Shown: positions 1-12,765 of the stretch, one piece after another | Position numbering within the stretch: position 1 is the stretch's first letter | Layout of the letters: each line of letters begins with the position of its first letter | From: Entomortierella parvispora | Lineage: Eukaryota; Mortierellomycota; Mortierellomycetes; Mortierellales; Mortierellaceae | Length of the DNA: 64,000 bases | Assembly: GCA_963573315.1 (NCBI GenBank) | Contig: OY752146.1 | Location: 1,612,001-1,676,000, forward strand | Direction: 5' to 3' | Translations under genes and position numbers: made by a program | The notes under the pieces: model-generated | Told to the model about the DNA's origin: nothing | Database searches by the model: none | What the model saw: the letters and a program-made list of their open reading frames with translations, nothing else

Positions 1-1253
1 GGAAGTATGGAAAACTCGCGTGAATGTGTCTCAAGCTCGATCCCACGAGCGCGGTTCACTTTATTGACCAATGCAGCTGTCCAATCCGTCAGCGCAATAA
101 AATGGCAAGCCAATCACGCTGCTGTGGAGAAGAGGACCCACTCCCCCCACAAGACCTGATCGGTCACCAGGTACAGGAACAACGCTGACATGACTTGTTT
201 GCACGGTGTGTGGTGGGATGGGCAAACTGATCGGTCTCCTTTTCTGCATGGTCTTAGAGAGCTTCAAAGAAAAGAAAAAAAAAGAACCATTGACTAAAAA
301 GAGCAATTGGGCGCGTGCCCAACAACTTGTGCCACTATGTTCTTGTAGAGAAGCTTTGGAGGTTCCCTGCTTTCCTGTTGTCCTTTCCAGTCATTCGTCC
401 ATTGTGCCTCTTTTGTTCATTTCTGCTTGACAGTCCTCGGAAAACCCATTGTGTCTGCCGAACACAAAGATAGTCTACAAACAGAGACAGTCGCGCCCCA
501 GACAACACGAACAGAGTTCTGAACTTCAGAGATTGAGGGTGGCAAGTTTGCCAAAGGTATTGTTCATTTTTTTTCCGGTGTACCAGACGATCACTTCCAA
601 ATTTCAACCAATCTTCTCTTGTTGGGGTCGCACAGACAACAGATTCACCTTTGCATTGCATATGAACATTCAAGGTACAGTGACAGTACTGTAGTTAGAA
701 GCCGCATGATAACACGCCCTTGAATTGAAAGTCTTCGCACATGCCAAGTGGAGAGAGAGGGGTTTGAAAGATTGAGGGCGAAGGACCGAGAAATTCATGT
801 GGTGGCGGGACTGGACGCTCATGGGAAAGTGTGGGTTGGTTCAATTGTTTAAGTCTGGAACTGGTGAACTGGTTTTTTGTTGTTACGAGCCCATGCATGC
901 ATTGCTCCTCAGCCTTTTTGTCCGACATATCCAATGCAAGTTCTGCCAGCAACCCATTTGCTAGACTACCCTTTGGATAACAAATAAAAAACAGCATTGG
1001 CACATGCTTGTGGAAGGAGATATGCACCGCAAAAAAAATCGGGTTGATGTCACCGGAAGCATTTGTCATCGTGTGTGCTGTGATTGACCGCCATGAGAAG
1101 TCCCGTGACCTCTTTCTGCAACGAGCGAGCCTCGTAGCTTTGAAATGCATCTTGGCCCGACCTTCCTTCCATCAATTCAGTTCTCTCGCTGTCATCTTCT
1201 TCTCATCAACACCAGCACCAGCCACTCTACCTACATATTCTTATACTCCAGCA
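1..1253. other. Intergenic, no gene seen
   Basis: I see no reading frame with recognisable protein content on either strand. The frames present are short, overlap on both strands and lack domain-like sequence. The right end must hold the promoter and 5' leader of the Arl1 gene, which starts at 1254; the leader is C/T/A-rich just before the start codon. The gene to the left lies outside the window. Confidence 0.5.
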
Positions 1254-2432
1254 ATGGGTAAGGGACCTAATAGTGCACAAACACGCTCATGGACGACCCG
1301 GGACTGGAATGTAGTCCTCTTTTGTGGAAGCAGGAACAAGGAACTCCCAGTCTTGACACGACACAAGCGCCTTCCATGGACTGGGCTGTTGCGCCTCTGA
1401 CTGTTTCGCAGTCATCTACCACTATTTTTACAGCTATCTCTGAACACCAAGGAGGATGCCAGGGCAGCACATTCATCGACATGACCTGCGATGGTGTGAA
1501 GTGACAGCATGGACCTGACAAGCCCTCGCAGAACTCCTTGTCGGTTGGCTTTGTAACACGTCAAACAAAACCTCCTTTTTGAGGTCCTCCACTAACAAGG
1601 ACGTTTCATTATAGGCTCCATCTTTTCTCGCATTCTCGGCAGGCTATGGGGAGACAAGGAAGTCAGAATCTTGATCCTGGGACTGGACGGTGCAGGAAAG
1701 ACAACAATATTGTACAGACTCCAGGTTGGTGAAGTTGTCACGACCATCCCCAGTAAGTCATCTTTTTTTTTCTGTTTTCAAGACCTTTGAAAAGCTAGTT
1801 GGCTATCGAAGCATGGATACATGGATACTTGTGCAGCGGCAGGGGCAGCATGAACAGGGAGATGGAGACAAGGTAGAAGAACGTGGAGGCTTACCATTTT
1901 TTTTTATTATCTTTCCCTCTGACTAACTAGCTATTGGATTTAACGTGGAGACAGTGCAGTACAAGAACATCAAGTTCCAAGTGTGGGATCTGGGTGGACA
2001 GACTTCGATTCGACCCTACTGGAGATGCTATTACGCTAACACGGATGCTGTCATTTACGTGGTCGACTCTGTGGACCGTGACCGTGTATCGACAGCCAAG
2101 GAGGAGTTGATGGCTATGTTGGAAGAGGACGAACTTAAGGATGCATCCCTGTTGGTCTTTGCCAACAAGCAGGATATGCATGGTGCCATGTCTGCGGCCG
2201 AGGTCTCAGATGCTCTTGGCTTGAGCACATTAATGAACCGTCAATGGTCCATCTACAAGACAAGTGCTGTCAAGGGCGAGGGTCTTACGGAAGGATTGGA
2301 TTGGTATGTGATTTGCAAAGCTGGCTTCCCCTATCCAGATCTAAGCTTTGAGGACCCTGGCTGTTATTTTTACTCACCTTATTCATTTGTCCCCCTTGTT
2401 CTTCTAGGTTGATCAACATCATGCAAAAGTAA
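1254..2432 (+). CDS. ARL1: ADP-ribosylation factor-like GTPase Arl1
   Basis: Small GTPase of the Arf/Arl family. In other fungi Arl1 acts at the trans-Golgi and recruits GRIP-domain golgins. Exons are 1254-1257, 1615-1752, 1931-2303 and 2408-2432, giving 179 residues (yeast Arl1 is 183). The protein starts [14 protein letters not shown], so Gly2 is a predicted N-myristoylation site followed by an amphipathic helix. The P-loop GLDGAGKTT (about residues 24-32), switch I PTIGFNVE, switch II WDLGGQ and the guanine motif NKQD are all intact. The sequence [17 protein letters not shown] matches Arl1 better than Arf1. All introns are GT-AG. The first coding exon is only four bases (ATGG) and is followed by a 357-base intron, so a gene finder could miss the true N terminus. 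Family assignment is firm; exon 1 is inferred from phase and the regained myristoylation motif. Confidence 0.95.
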
Positions 2433-2854
2433 AGGGACAGCTGAATCCAGAAAGAAACCAGAACCTCCTCCTCCTCTCTCCCGTCCTTTCCATGAATAGC
2501 ATCTTGCCCCTCCTACATAGAAGTCTTTTCCGTTAATACAACAACATTGGAGGATGAACGCATACCCCCCACCCCTTCAATTCCTTACTTCCTCTCAATG
2601 ACGTCCTTTTCGATCCTGATTCCTGGACTTTTAGATATCTGAACGCTACGGCTTTTCTATGTTTTCCTCTTTTTTTGCGACTGTCCCTTGCAATAATACG
2701 TCTTTTTACGCCCAACACAACCCCGCACTTGAACAATTTTGATTATGAATGAGCACTTTTGAGTATTATAATTCGCAAAATTAGATTATATTAGACCATG
2801 TCTACTACCGTAGAGGGTTTCTGTTGTTGTTTGTTTGTTTGTATTTGCACATGT
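2433..2854. other. Convergent 3' ends of ARL1 and the receptor-like gene
   Basis: 422 bases between two stop codons facing each other. It is AT-rich around 2730-2800 and should hold both 3' UTRs and polyadenylation sites. No coding sequence is supported. Confidence 0.6.
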
Positions 2855-5800
2855 TTACTCGGAGGCTGTTCTAGCCATCGAGGGCCTAGCAAAATAGGCA
2901 CTATAGTCATCACCATACTGGTCCTGGCTCTGTTGCTGCTGTTGCTGTCTTCCTTGAAGATACGAGAACTTTTGAGACGAAGGAGGGACGGAGGAAGGAG
3001 AGGACAAGTTCTGAGCCTGCGCACGGTTCATCATTGCCAACGTCCAAGGATCCTCGGCCATCAACCGACTCTGTTGAGAGGACGTAGGAGGGGAGGAGGT
3101 ATATTGAGCCGTCGTCATCTGCGGCATCTGAGAGTTTTTAAAGCTGTTAGACCGACTTGCAGGCCCTTCAGCGCCATTAGTGTTAAACGTCGATCCCAGA
3201 TACGCACTGGCCATAGTCATGGTGGTCGAGGCCGAGTGGGATCCATCCAGGTATTGGGTAGGCGAGGGAGAATTCCGATCCGCTATAGCTCGACCAGATG
3301 GAGAAGAAGACTGCGACGATGAAGGAGAAGTAGATGCAGGCGCTCCAGAAGAATGATCTTCATTGTGACGAGGTGACGACGGGAAAATGGTATTTACGCC
3401 ACCAACACCATGGCTACTGTAGCTTTTAAGCTGAGGCGACAATGGAGGTGTGCCGCTTCCAATATTCCCCAGTACGGGAGTCGGACCCGAGGGGGAATGC
3501 AGGGACGAGGGGACGGCAATTCGCGTGGAGGCTGGAGTGTACATCTGGTATTGCATCGTCGCCGACGTCGGTGTCGATGGAGAGGGGGAAGGCAAGGGTG
3601 ATGGGATAACCAAAGCAGAGGACGCTATCGGCGTCCCCGCTTGGCTGTAGCCAATGCTGAGCTCGGAAGCGCGCTTGTAGTAAAAGGCAGAGGCAAGATT
3701 GTCCACTGACCGTTGCGAATAACGAGGACCAAAAACATGGGACGAAGGCGACCTCGCGTCAGCAGCAGCCGCTCCAGTGGGGGAGCTTTGTGCAGAATAG
3801 GAGATGCTGCTAGTTGCGCTTGCTGAGAGAGCACCTCTTTGTCCTTGGTCCTCATCCTCGTCTTCGCTATCCTGGTGATCGCTCGTTCTTACAGTGGCAG
3901 CGCTTGAGGCAGACGTAGACGCACCCCCGCCTACATTGACTGGTGCTCCCTTAAAGTTCTTGGACCGTCTCCAACTACTCTGTTGTTGACGGGGTGGAGG
4001 GAGCAACGACGTCTTGACCAGGTCAACTGCAGTCGCAGGGGAATTCATCCGTGAAAAAGAAGTAGAGTGACGAGGCAAGTCAGTGTACTTGGGAGACCGC
4101 GAAGAAGGAGAAGTGGAATCGAGACTAGCTCGGAAGGCCGTCTCAATATTGGACCTGACCATTTTAGCACTGCCAGGGCCGGCCACGGATGCAGACGAGG
4201 CGGAGTACGTGGACAAGTTACCAGAGGAGCCTGTCAAAGACGAGATCTTTGACGAGCTGACTTTCTTGGAAGGAGGTGAGTGTGGCCTGTTGGAAGAGAT
4301 GCTGTCACGAGTCATTGTCGAGGAAGCATTCTTAGAGGAGGAAGAAGTCAATGATGCCGCGCGAGCCATGGCTTCAGCTTCAGCACGCGCCAATGGACAT
4401 TCTCTCAAACTGCTAGTTCCAGAACAAGCCCCTGGTGCGGATGTTGCTCCTCTAGTCCCTGCCATGCTCACTGAGGAACGACTGCCGAGGTCGTACGGAT
4501 CCATATAGTCATAGGACAAGTGGCCCTTTCGAGAAACGATATCGTTTTCAAATGTGCTCATAGCTGCGAGTTCCCTCACAGGCGCCGGCTCTTTGGTATC
4601 TTGGCTGGGCCGGTCACTAGGCTCCAAAGAGCCGTCCCGCGTTATTGTCACGGCTCCAGGAGTTGGTGCACCACCGAGGTTGTTGATGTTGGTGGTAGTG
4701 CCGTTGTTTTTCTTTTTTGAAAACACGGACAAAAGGCCCCCCCCTTCCTTGGACCTTTGTTGCAGCTGTTCCTTCCTCTGATTTTCTTTCTCCTGGTGAT
4801 GCTTTGGATGACTCACAGGAGGTCCTCGTCCTCCGACATGAATCGGTTCTTCGGAAGGCCTGTAATAATCCTGACTATCTTTGGCATCCAAGACTTTCTC
4901 ATTGGGAGTAAGAGGCCTGCGCGAGAACGTGTGGTCAAATGGCTGGGCGGTTGCACGATCTTCATGGTACTCTCTGAAGGCAATCACCTGGGGCAATAGG
5001 GCAGATCGGTGTTCGGCCAGTTGGCGTTGAAGGCCCGTCAGCTCCTCTATCCGAACATTTGCCAGGGGGTCAAGCGTTGATGCTTGTTGCTCATGCGGTG
5101 GGGATGAGGGTGTGGATGGCGGTGAGATTTTTGCACTGAACCCTCCCACTTCCCATCCCGTTGTTCCTACGGCAATTGGAGTGTTCGCGTTGTCAACTAT
5201 GTTCCAGAACGTCCAAACAAGATAGTAAGCTTCGGTTGCGTGCGGAAAGGAGGGATCTAATTGCTCATCAACTCATTACTTACCCTGATAAGGGGACTCT
5301 TCTTCTTCTAGCGCATCTTTCGACTCTGGCTCTAGATCCTTCTCTGAGAGTGTTGGACTCCGTGGCAAGAACTCTGAATCTGGTCTTGTCGCATTGGCGT
5401 GATCGTCTGGTGTCCTCAAATATTGTGAAGATAATACAGCCTTGGGGATCTGAGGCGAATCCAAGATTTCGAAAGGTAACGCTTTCGGTCCATCCAGGTG
5501 CAACCCAATATCGTGCATTCCTTCCAAAGGGGTAGATCGCCTAAGTGGCTGCATATTGTAAAGATCGACACTGTTGGTATGACTGTGCCCTCCACTGCCG
5601 CTACCAGGAAGTAAATGATCCGAACGTCCGCCTTCAGAATAATTGTGGGATTGGGTGGATTCATATTCGAAATCTCGACTAAGTCCTCGGCTGCTTTCCA
5701 CTGATTGCCCTCGATCCCGGGACTGGAAGAGTTTGAAGGCGCTTAGGCCACCGCTGGGTGGGTTGGCTTTCGTGGGTGAGACTGCGGCGTGGGAAGAAGG

Positions 5801-7406
5801 GGAGGCAAGCGAATGGTGATGATGACTGTGCAGATGTTGAGCGTTCGGAGGAGGTGGGCTACGATCGAGATGGAGATCATCGTCCTCCACTTCATTCTCA
5901 AATGAATCCCGTCCCCGAAAGTCGTTATCGCCTCTGTAGCCTAGCCGACTACCTGTTCTAGGGGTCTTTTTGGATCCGTAGAGATAGTTGTGGAGGACGC
6001 TGCCAGTGCTACCACCACGTCCTTGACCGACCTCGGAGTTTGTGTGAGATCCTCCAAAGTTATGACTGCTGTTGCCAGATCCATTTCCAAATTGGTGGTT
6101 GTTGCTGGATCCTCCAAAGGACCCTCCGAAGGTAATGTTGTTTGGAAAACTGCCGTTGTTGTTGTTGTTGTTGTTGCTACGACTGCCTCCGTTACCGCCG
6201 CTACCGCTTCGTCCTCCGCTCCTGAACTTTTGAAAGTGTTCGCGGTAAAAGCGAATGAGGAAGGCTGGAGCAGGCAAGAAATATATTGGCGCGATTGTGA
6301 TGCGAAGACAGAGATCCAACGCTTGGGCTTGTTGTTCAAAAATGAATTCATGTCGGACGCAATAGACAATCTGCAGGGCCATGTAAGCCTATCGGAAGCA
6401 AAGAGGTTGATTAGTATTCTCTACTAGAAAAGGGAAGCGATCACGGTGGGCTGAAGAATATTCTTTCTAAACCAAGACGTACCGCAGCCAGAGTCATTAA
6501 ACAGGACATGTACCAGACACCAACTGCCATCATGTCGCTATCAACGGTCCGGCCCATCGGACCCTTCATGTGGTGTTTGAGCAATGGTACGAAAAGATAG
6601 AACGTGACCCAGATGCATGTCATCAGAGTCAGCAGCTGGTGGCCCAGATAGCACCATACTACCGGCCTTGCAAACATCTCCTTCTCGGCCCAAGACAATT
6701 CTTTCCAACTCGAGACGCCTGTCAGCGTCGCATTCCCCAGGGGGATCAATCCTAGTCGTTGCTCCATCTGATTTTGCCAAGCCAACTGTTGAGCCGTGTA
6801 CAGTCCCTTCTCCACGATCGAGTTCCTCAAAGATTGGACCTCTTCTCCAGAGAGCGGATGAAAGATAAGTTTCTGCTGAATGTAATATATCGCATTTGCT
6901 AACGCCATGCAGCCATACAAGATGATGACGAGCTGGGACGACCTCCAGTACAGGGTCCTGTTGGTCGCCATAGGGTAAAAGCCAGACCCTACACTGACGA
7001 TCGTGATTGCGATCACGACCACGCCTGAGGACTCGCCTATGAAGTTCCAAGCCCAGAACCAGTTCGGACTGATCATGAACTTGGCCCTCAACAAACCCAA
7101 GATCGCAATCGAGAGACCCAAGAAGGTGATGTAGCAGGCCCATCCTCTCAGACGGGTCATGGACTTTATACAAATCCCTACTGCAATCACGCACAAGAAC
7201 GTGAGCCAACAGGTAGCCACTACATAGCTGGTGTAAGGCTGCAAAGACCGAAGCATGGCGAGAGTGCTCCCGCTGGTTCCGTCGGGATATCGCCATGGGT
7301 CTCCGTTGCCATATCCTCCATTGCCGATGTCGGTCCCGTTGTTGGGCCAGGTTTCGTTATTCCCCCAAGGGCCATTTCCTCCGCCTTGGGTGCCATTCAA
7401 GGACAT
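2855..7406 (-). CDS. Seven-transmembrane receptor-like protein with very long Ser/Pro-rich tail
   Basis: Exons on the minus strand are 7406-6483, 6388-5284 and 5166-2855, giving 1,446 residues; both introns (94 and 117 bp) are GT-AG with matching phases. The N terminus (about 57 residues) is Gly/Asn/Trp-rich with three N-glycosylation sequons (near residues 4, 17, 23) and no cleavable signal. Seven hydrophobic segments follow at roughly 58-80, 89-107, 118-140, 156-176, 249-276, 290-317 and 330-352. The longest loop, between segments 4 and 5, carries another sequon. This topology suggests a plasma-membrane GPCR-like receptor with the N terminus outside, but I recognise no specific class (not Pth11/CFEM-like, not an opsin). 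The remaining roughly 1,090 residues are cytoplasmic, Ser/Pro/Gly/Asn-rich, with a poly-N run and one more ordered block (NVRIEELTGLQRQLAEHR and following residues). Topology is well supported; ligand and function are unknown. Confidence 0.82.
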
Positions 7407-10400
7407 TGTCGTGTGACGCTGCTTTGTGTGCGCGTGTGGAGAGGAGAGCGAGTATTCGGGATTTCTTTTTACTTCGCCAACCAGCAGTTATAGCGTCCTT
7501 TTGTGCTTGGGCTTATACCCTCCTATCGCATGGACGTTTACGACGCGGTCAAGGGCAAGAGCAAGGGGGGGGGAGGGGAGCGGAAGTATTCTTGTCCAAC
7601 AAATAAATGACAAAGAAATGGAAAACAGAGTGAGGGCAAGGGGGAGTGTTTGTTGTGGAAAATAATACAAGGGGAGATGTCGCGTGGTGGGACAAACAAT
7701 CGGGGACGATCCGTTGCGGGGAAGATAGGCAACTGTTGGTCGAGATCGGACGGCAGGAAGGGGGCAATGCAAATGGAGGAAAGGGTATGTAGATGCAATG
7801 CGGCAGAAAAGGGAGGAATGCCGGGAAAAAAATGGCGGGCCGAACGCTGAATGGAGAAAAAAGCGAGATCCCTGCCGGTCGGAGGTGAGAGAAGAGTTGA
7901 ACGAGTGTGGAGGTGACGGTGAGGGAGGATGGGGACCGGGAGGAGGAGGAAAGGAAGGGGAAAGGCCCCTGCAAGGTCAAAGACGAAGGGGATGAAGAGG
8001 AAAGAGAGAGAAAGAGAGAGAGGAGGAGGGGGAGGAAGAAAGAGTTTGGACACCGCACGCACAAAGCACAAGGAAGAGGACAGAAGGTCGACGGGGGGAG
8101 ATTGTGCACACACATACAGTTCAAATTAGCGTGAATCACGGCCTCAGGCACAGTACCCGAGCGGGGCAGGGACAGTCAGGTCAGTCCATCCGAGAGTGTT
8201 TCCGCGTCTGCACTTTGGCCAGCCAGCCAGCCCAAGGCGCTTACGGCCCTGGAGGTACCTCTTGAACGCACAGGACTTGCCGGTTGTCTGTCGACGGCGG
8301 TCTTTTTTCAGTTCCTTCTCAGCCGTGCGTACAGAAGCATCAGGGGAGAGCGGCAATTGATCTCTATTTTCTCTCTCAGGCCCCTCCTCTCCTCCACACT
8401 CTAGACCTTGCAGTGGCAACCCAACGGTCGGATAATTGATTGTCTCTCTCCTGCTCCAGCGCGCAGCTTTGTTTGGGGTACAATAGCTTGTCGTTTTGGT
8501 AGTGTCGGACAGAGAGTAAACAAAAGGGCACGAAAGCAGAGATCAGTCCACTCTGTTGATGGCTGATCAAGGCTGCAGTCACCGCCAGCACAGGCACATG
8601 CCACCGAGCTCTTTTATGAAGATGAACACAAACACAAATAGGCCCCACGACTTGTCTCTCTCCAGAGCCGCGGCCCTCTATTGCACCCACATGTATGTAG
8701 TCTATTGTTCAAGCCAGCAGCCTACCGCAGGTACACCTGCTCACATATGAAAAAAACAAGAAAAAAGAAATGCAACCAAACTTTATGACAGGACTCTCAG
8801 GAGAGTTTTCTACTCCATTTGACTGGCTCGAAGAGTCATCCATCTTTGACGTCTGGACCTTTTATGGTTTGCCAAACACGACGAGCCATTATTACGTTGG
8901 CTTGCTTCTCCCTCCTTACTTTCTTCTGGGAATGGCAGAGAACTAGGTCTACCAGTGGGAGAAGAGCGAGGAAGCTAATTGAGAGCTGGCGGGCTTCTCT
9001 TTCACAGGATCCAAAAAGTCAATTGGACCTGATTGGAGAAATGGACAGCAAGGGTGTGCAGTCAATTCTCAAGTAGACAAGTCTCTTGCTCATTATCTCC
9101 AGCATGTAGCCTGCACATGTCTGTCTTGCTTGTCATCGGACTTGGGGAGAAAGCTCTCTCTATCTGCGTCTACTGCATGTACGCCAGATAGATCCCGCAG
9201 GGCAGGGGTATTATTGGAAAAAGGGACTAGCGCTAAGGAAAAAGGGGCACTTTCCTCGCTTGGGTGAAGCACATGCCATCAAAAAGGCGATATGCCAGGA
9301 AAGATACCAGTCGCGAGCTGGTTCGTGAAAGCTACATTCTACACCTCTGACAGTTCATTCCCCCTTGATTTTTTATCCTTTGGTCAGTGTACTTCCTCCC
9401 ATGTTGAATACCTTCTCTTCAGCTCCTTCATGGCAACTTTATTAGCTCGGGCTGATGCGGGTGGGGGGGAACAGAGAAGGAGATAGGCCATTCGGAGTCC
9501 ATGACATTATACATTGCCGCGAGGTACATGCTCCTGGGTAACTCCAGCAAACAATAAAGAGATGATGTTTTGATTGTGAGCATGGAACCATCGACAGTGC
9601 CTGTTTTTCTGATGAAGATCAGTTCAAATATCCACACCGTCTCATTCACTGGCACTTTGATCCAGGGACAAGGCAAAGAAACGCGCCTCGGACCAACACT
9701 GGACATGATTGGCCATTGTTGGTGAATCCACAGCAGGGGGATTTTTAATTTGCCCTCAAGGTTGACTGTGCGCCGAAAAGAGGCGTAGACAACTGGAACA
9801 CAAGGGCGAATATGTTCGTCATGATGTACTGTAGGTACAGAAACAAAAGAACGTATCGAACATGCAGGCCGTCAATTGGCCCCAGGACGTTCTTGGATGT
9901 GTTGATGTGGAGGAAGGAAACTGGGCGCAGAATTCTATAAACCCACGGTGCAACGAGGGAAACTCCTGTCTCCATCTTCCACATATACCTCCGTGCATGG
10001 TGTACATGCACTGCGACAAAGATATACCTGTACATCAGTATGTGAGCGAGACGCAACCTTGTAAGTTTGCCGATGATCCATACAATGGACATGGTCGTCA
10101 TGAGTGACCTTCCATGATGGCAAACAAATTTCGTGGGAATTAAGTGAGACAAGGGGAGACACAGGGGTTGATGACTTGTGAGAATTCCTGTACATGCTGT
10201 GTGTATGGTTTCAAGTCCAGTTTAATAAGGTATAGTAGGCGGGAGAGGAGGATGAAGAGAGTTTATTCTATGAAAGGGGAAGAGATTACAGAGGATCTGT
10301 CCTCCGGAGACTAATTTACCGGCAGGACTTCGAGGGCAAGAAACTAGAGCGAGGGCGTGTCAAGGGAGGGGTGAGAAAAAAAAAACTACAGCGGAAATCA

Positions 10401-10633
10401 AGGACAAACCAGACAAGAAAAAAGAGAGACTCTATGAAAATCGACAGATGTGGCAGGCAAAAAGAAACGGCAATGAAAGACGAAATGTACACAGAAAGGA
10501 AGAGGAGGATGAGAAGCCGCTGGAAGTGTGGAGGAGAAAAAGTTTTACAGTTTGCGGACTCCTTAAAGAATGGATAACGGGGTATGTGGATGGAGCGAGG
10601 AAGGAAAGAGGATGGACTCTCATTGCGTCACTT
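7407..10633. other. Long intergenic region between two minus-strand genes
   Basis: It holds the promoter of the receptor-like gene (next to 7407) and the 3' UTR of the C2H2 regulator (next to 10633). From about 7550 to 8070 the plus strand is strongly purine-rich (GGAGGA/GAAAG), so the receptor transcript probably has a pyrimidine-rich leader. Frames of up to 200 codons here are low-complexity Pro/Leu/Ser and appear in several frames at once, so I do not call them. A 135-codon minus-strand frame at 9745-10152 has no recognisable motif. Confidence 0.5.
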
Positions 10634-12765
10634 TCATGCTGTTTGGGCTTGGCGCTGCTGCTTCAATTGAAGCTTGGTGATCTGGCGCTGGTGGGCCTTC
10701 ACTTGTTGAGCTACAAGGGGAAGAGGCGATCATCGTCAGTGCCTTGGACAGACCTGCCATCGGCGAGAGCTTACATTCAAGAGAAGGTGAACTTACCACG
10801 CGAGCCCTGACCTGCAGTCATGGTAGAACTAGGAGAGTACAAGGGATCATTCAAACCACCGGGTGTAGAGACCGACGTGGACATAGACGACATCAATGGA
10901 TGAGGCGGCAAAGCTGCAGACGACGAGGTGATCGAAGATGACGATGCAGATCGCGGAAGTGTCGCGTATGAGACATGGTACATCATAGGATTGCCTGCCT
11001 TGGATCCATGGCTACCACTACTGCTCTCGTACATTGAGGATGAGTGATGATAGGGACCTTGAGAATGATGGAGCTGACCGTCGCTGTTCAAAGGAGGGGA
11101 GGGCGAGTAATGGGTATCAGAGGAGTCACCGTTACCAGACCCTTGCGAGAAATGGATACCCTTCATCTCAGAATCGGAATGGTAGCCCTGGCTACTGAAA
11201 GAATCGGACGAGGGCAACGAGTTATATGAACCTGCTGACGATGGCTGCATAGAATCGTGACCATTCTGACTATTTTGTGAATGATGATCCTGGGTGGACA
11301 TGACCGGCATGAAGTGCGTCGAGATGGACGGCGGGAATGAAAAGTGCTCGTACTGCTGCATAGTAGGCGACGATGCCCTGGGCGACTCTCCGTTGGGGTT
11401 ATTGGTTGAGTTGTCGCTAGACATACCCATACCATCATGGCGGTCGTCATCATACTGCGCATGCATGTCCCCAGGCGCGACGGACTTGATATCCAAGCGG
11501 ATGGTATCAAACTTGGGCACCATATTGTTCAGGTTCTCCAAATGGTCCAACGAGTACATGGAGCTACCTCCAAAACCGTAACCGGAATGATGGCCCATCA
11601 TATCGAACGAGTCGTCGTCATTCAGAGAAGAGGACGTACCCAAGGCCGAGTGGGACCGATGCATGGGCGTGCCACCAGGCGAGAGTGGCGGTGAGTATTC
11701 GTCACGGCCGTAATCCGAGGCGACACTCTGGCTCATGGAGCTCGAACTATAGCTGTGGGGCAGATGCATGGAGGGATGGGGAATGAAACCAGCCATGCCC
11801 ACATCAGACGCGCCAGAAACAGAGCCCGACGCATCTTGGGACTCCTGTTTGATCGAGGGTCCATTGCCTGGGCCATTGTTATTACCCGTTTCAAGTCCTC
11901 GTCCCTCGTACCGTCGGTGAGCCAGGGCCTTCTTCGAGTGAGTTCTCAGATGGGCTGAGAAATTATCGGACCGGCTGAACGACTTGTTGCATCCTGCAAA
12001 CTCACACTGGAAGGGTCTCTCTTTGGTATGGACCAGCATGTGGCGCTTCAGATGCTCGTACCGCTTGAAGGACCATTCGCAACTGGGAAATTTACAGGGG
12101 TGTTTGTTGTTGGAACCACTGCTCGAGGACGAGACACTGGTCGCGGAACAGATCGAGTTGTTGCGCTTGACTTTTGCACTACTCGTGCTGCGGATAGCCC
12201 CCGTCGAGGAAGTAGAGGAGTGATGGTGGTGATGTCCTCCTCCATTGGACATGAACGTATCAGGCATGGGGGAGGAGGGCATGACCTGGCTCAGAGCATG
12301 CTGTTGTTGCATGTGCAGATGTTGTTGTTGTTGCTGTTGTTGTTGAAGAACGTGCTGTTGTGAAAACTGAGTGCGATAGTAGTGCATCGTTGCTGGATCC
12401 AAGTGAGCAGCATCAAGGTGATGAAGGCCTGGCGGAGGGACGCCAATGATACCATGGTGATGGATTGGTCCCCCCATCAGCGAGTTGGACGACGCGCTAG
12501 ACGAAAGCGAAGACCAGGAACCCTGGCGCTGCATGTGCTTCTCTTCAGAGATCTTGCGCTTGTGCTCTGCTTGGTCGACCGTAAGAATGGGGACAGAGTT
12601 TCGTCGGAATGGCTCATAGAGGTTGCCAGAGTTGTTGCTGTTGTGTCCGTGCATGGCCATAAACGAGGAAGGGGCTGGAGACTCTGGGAGATTGCTATTC
12701 GTGTTTGGGAATGAGGGTGAGGACGGCGCGGACAGGGGCCCGACAGCTGTGCTTGGACTGAACAT
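10634..12765 (-). CDS. C2H2 zinc-finger transcription factor (copy A)
   Basis: Exons 12765-10797 and 10710-10634 on the minus strand give 681 residues; the 86-bp intron is GT-AG, phase 1. Near residues 222-275 there are two tandem C2H2 fingers: CKFPSC...HLKRHMLVH, then a TKERPF linker, then CEFAGC...FSAHLRTH. All zinc ligands are present. The linker and the basic FKRYEHLKRH/FSRSDNFSAH helices resemble stress/Msn2-type fungal regulators. The rest is Ser/His/Gln-rich and probably disordered, with poly-Q near residue 145. It is a paralogue of the factor at 26108-29167: both share the finger pair, an IRLDIKSV/IRLDLKAV motif, an NPNGESP motif and the same last intron. Copy A lacks the second C-terminal finger pair of copy B, yet its last exon still reads QQVKAHQRQ, matching the copy B finger tail QHIKTHQRQ. 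Nuclear DNA-binding role is inferred; targets unknown. Confidence 0.9.

Noticed and set aside
7538-8151. Two overlapping minus-strand frames of about 190-200 codons
   Set aside because: Both are Pro/Leu/Ser/Phe low complexity produced by a polypyrimidine tract, open at once in two frames; a leader or promoter is more likely.
9745-10152. 135-codon minus-strand frame with several hydrophobic stretches
   Set aside because: No recognisable motif, no supporting neighbouring exon and equally long frames on the other strand.
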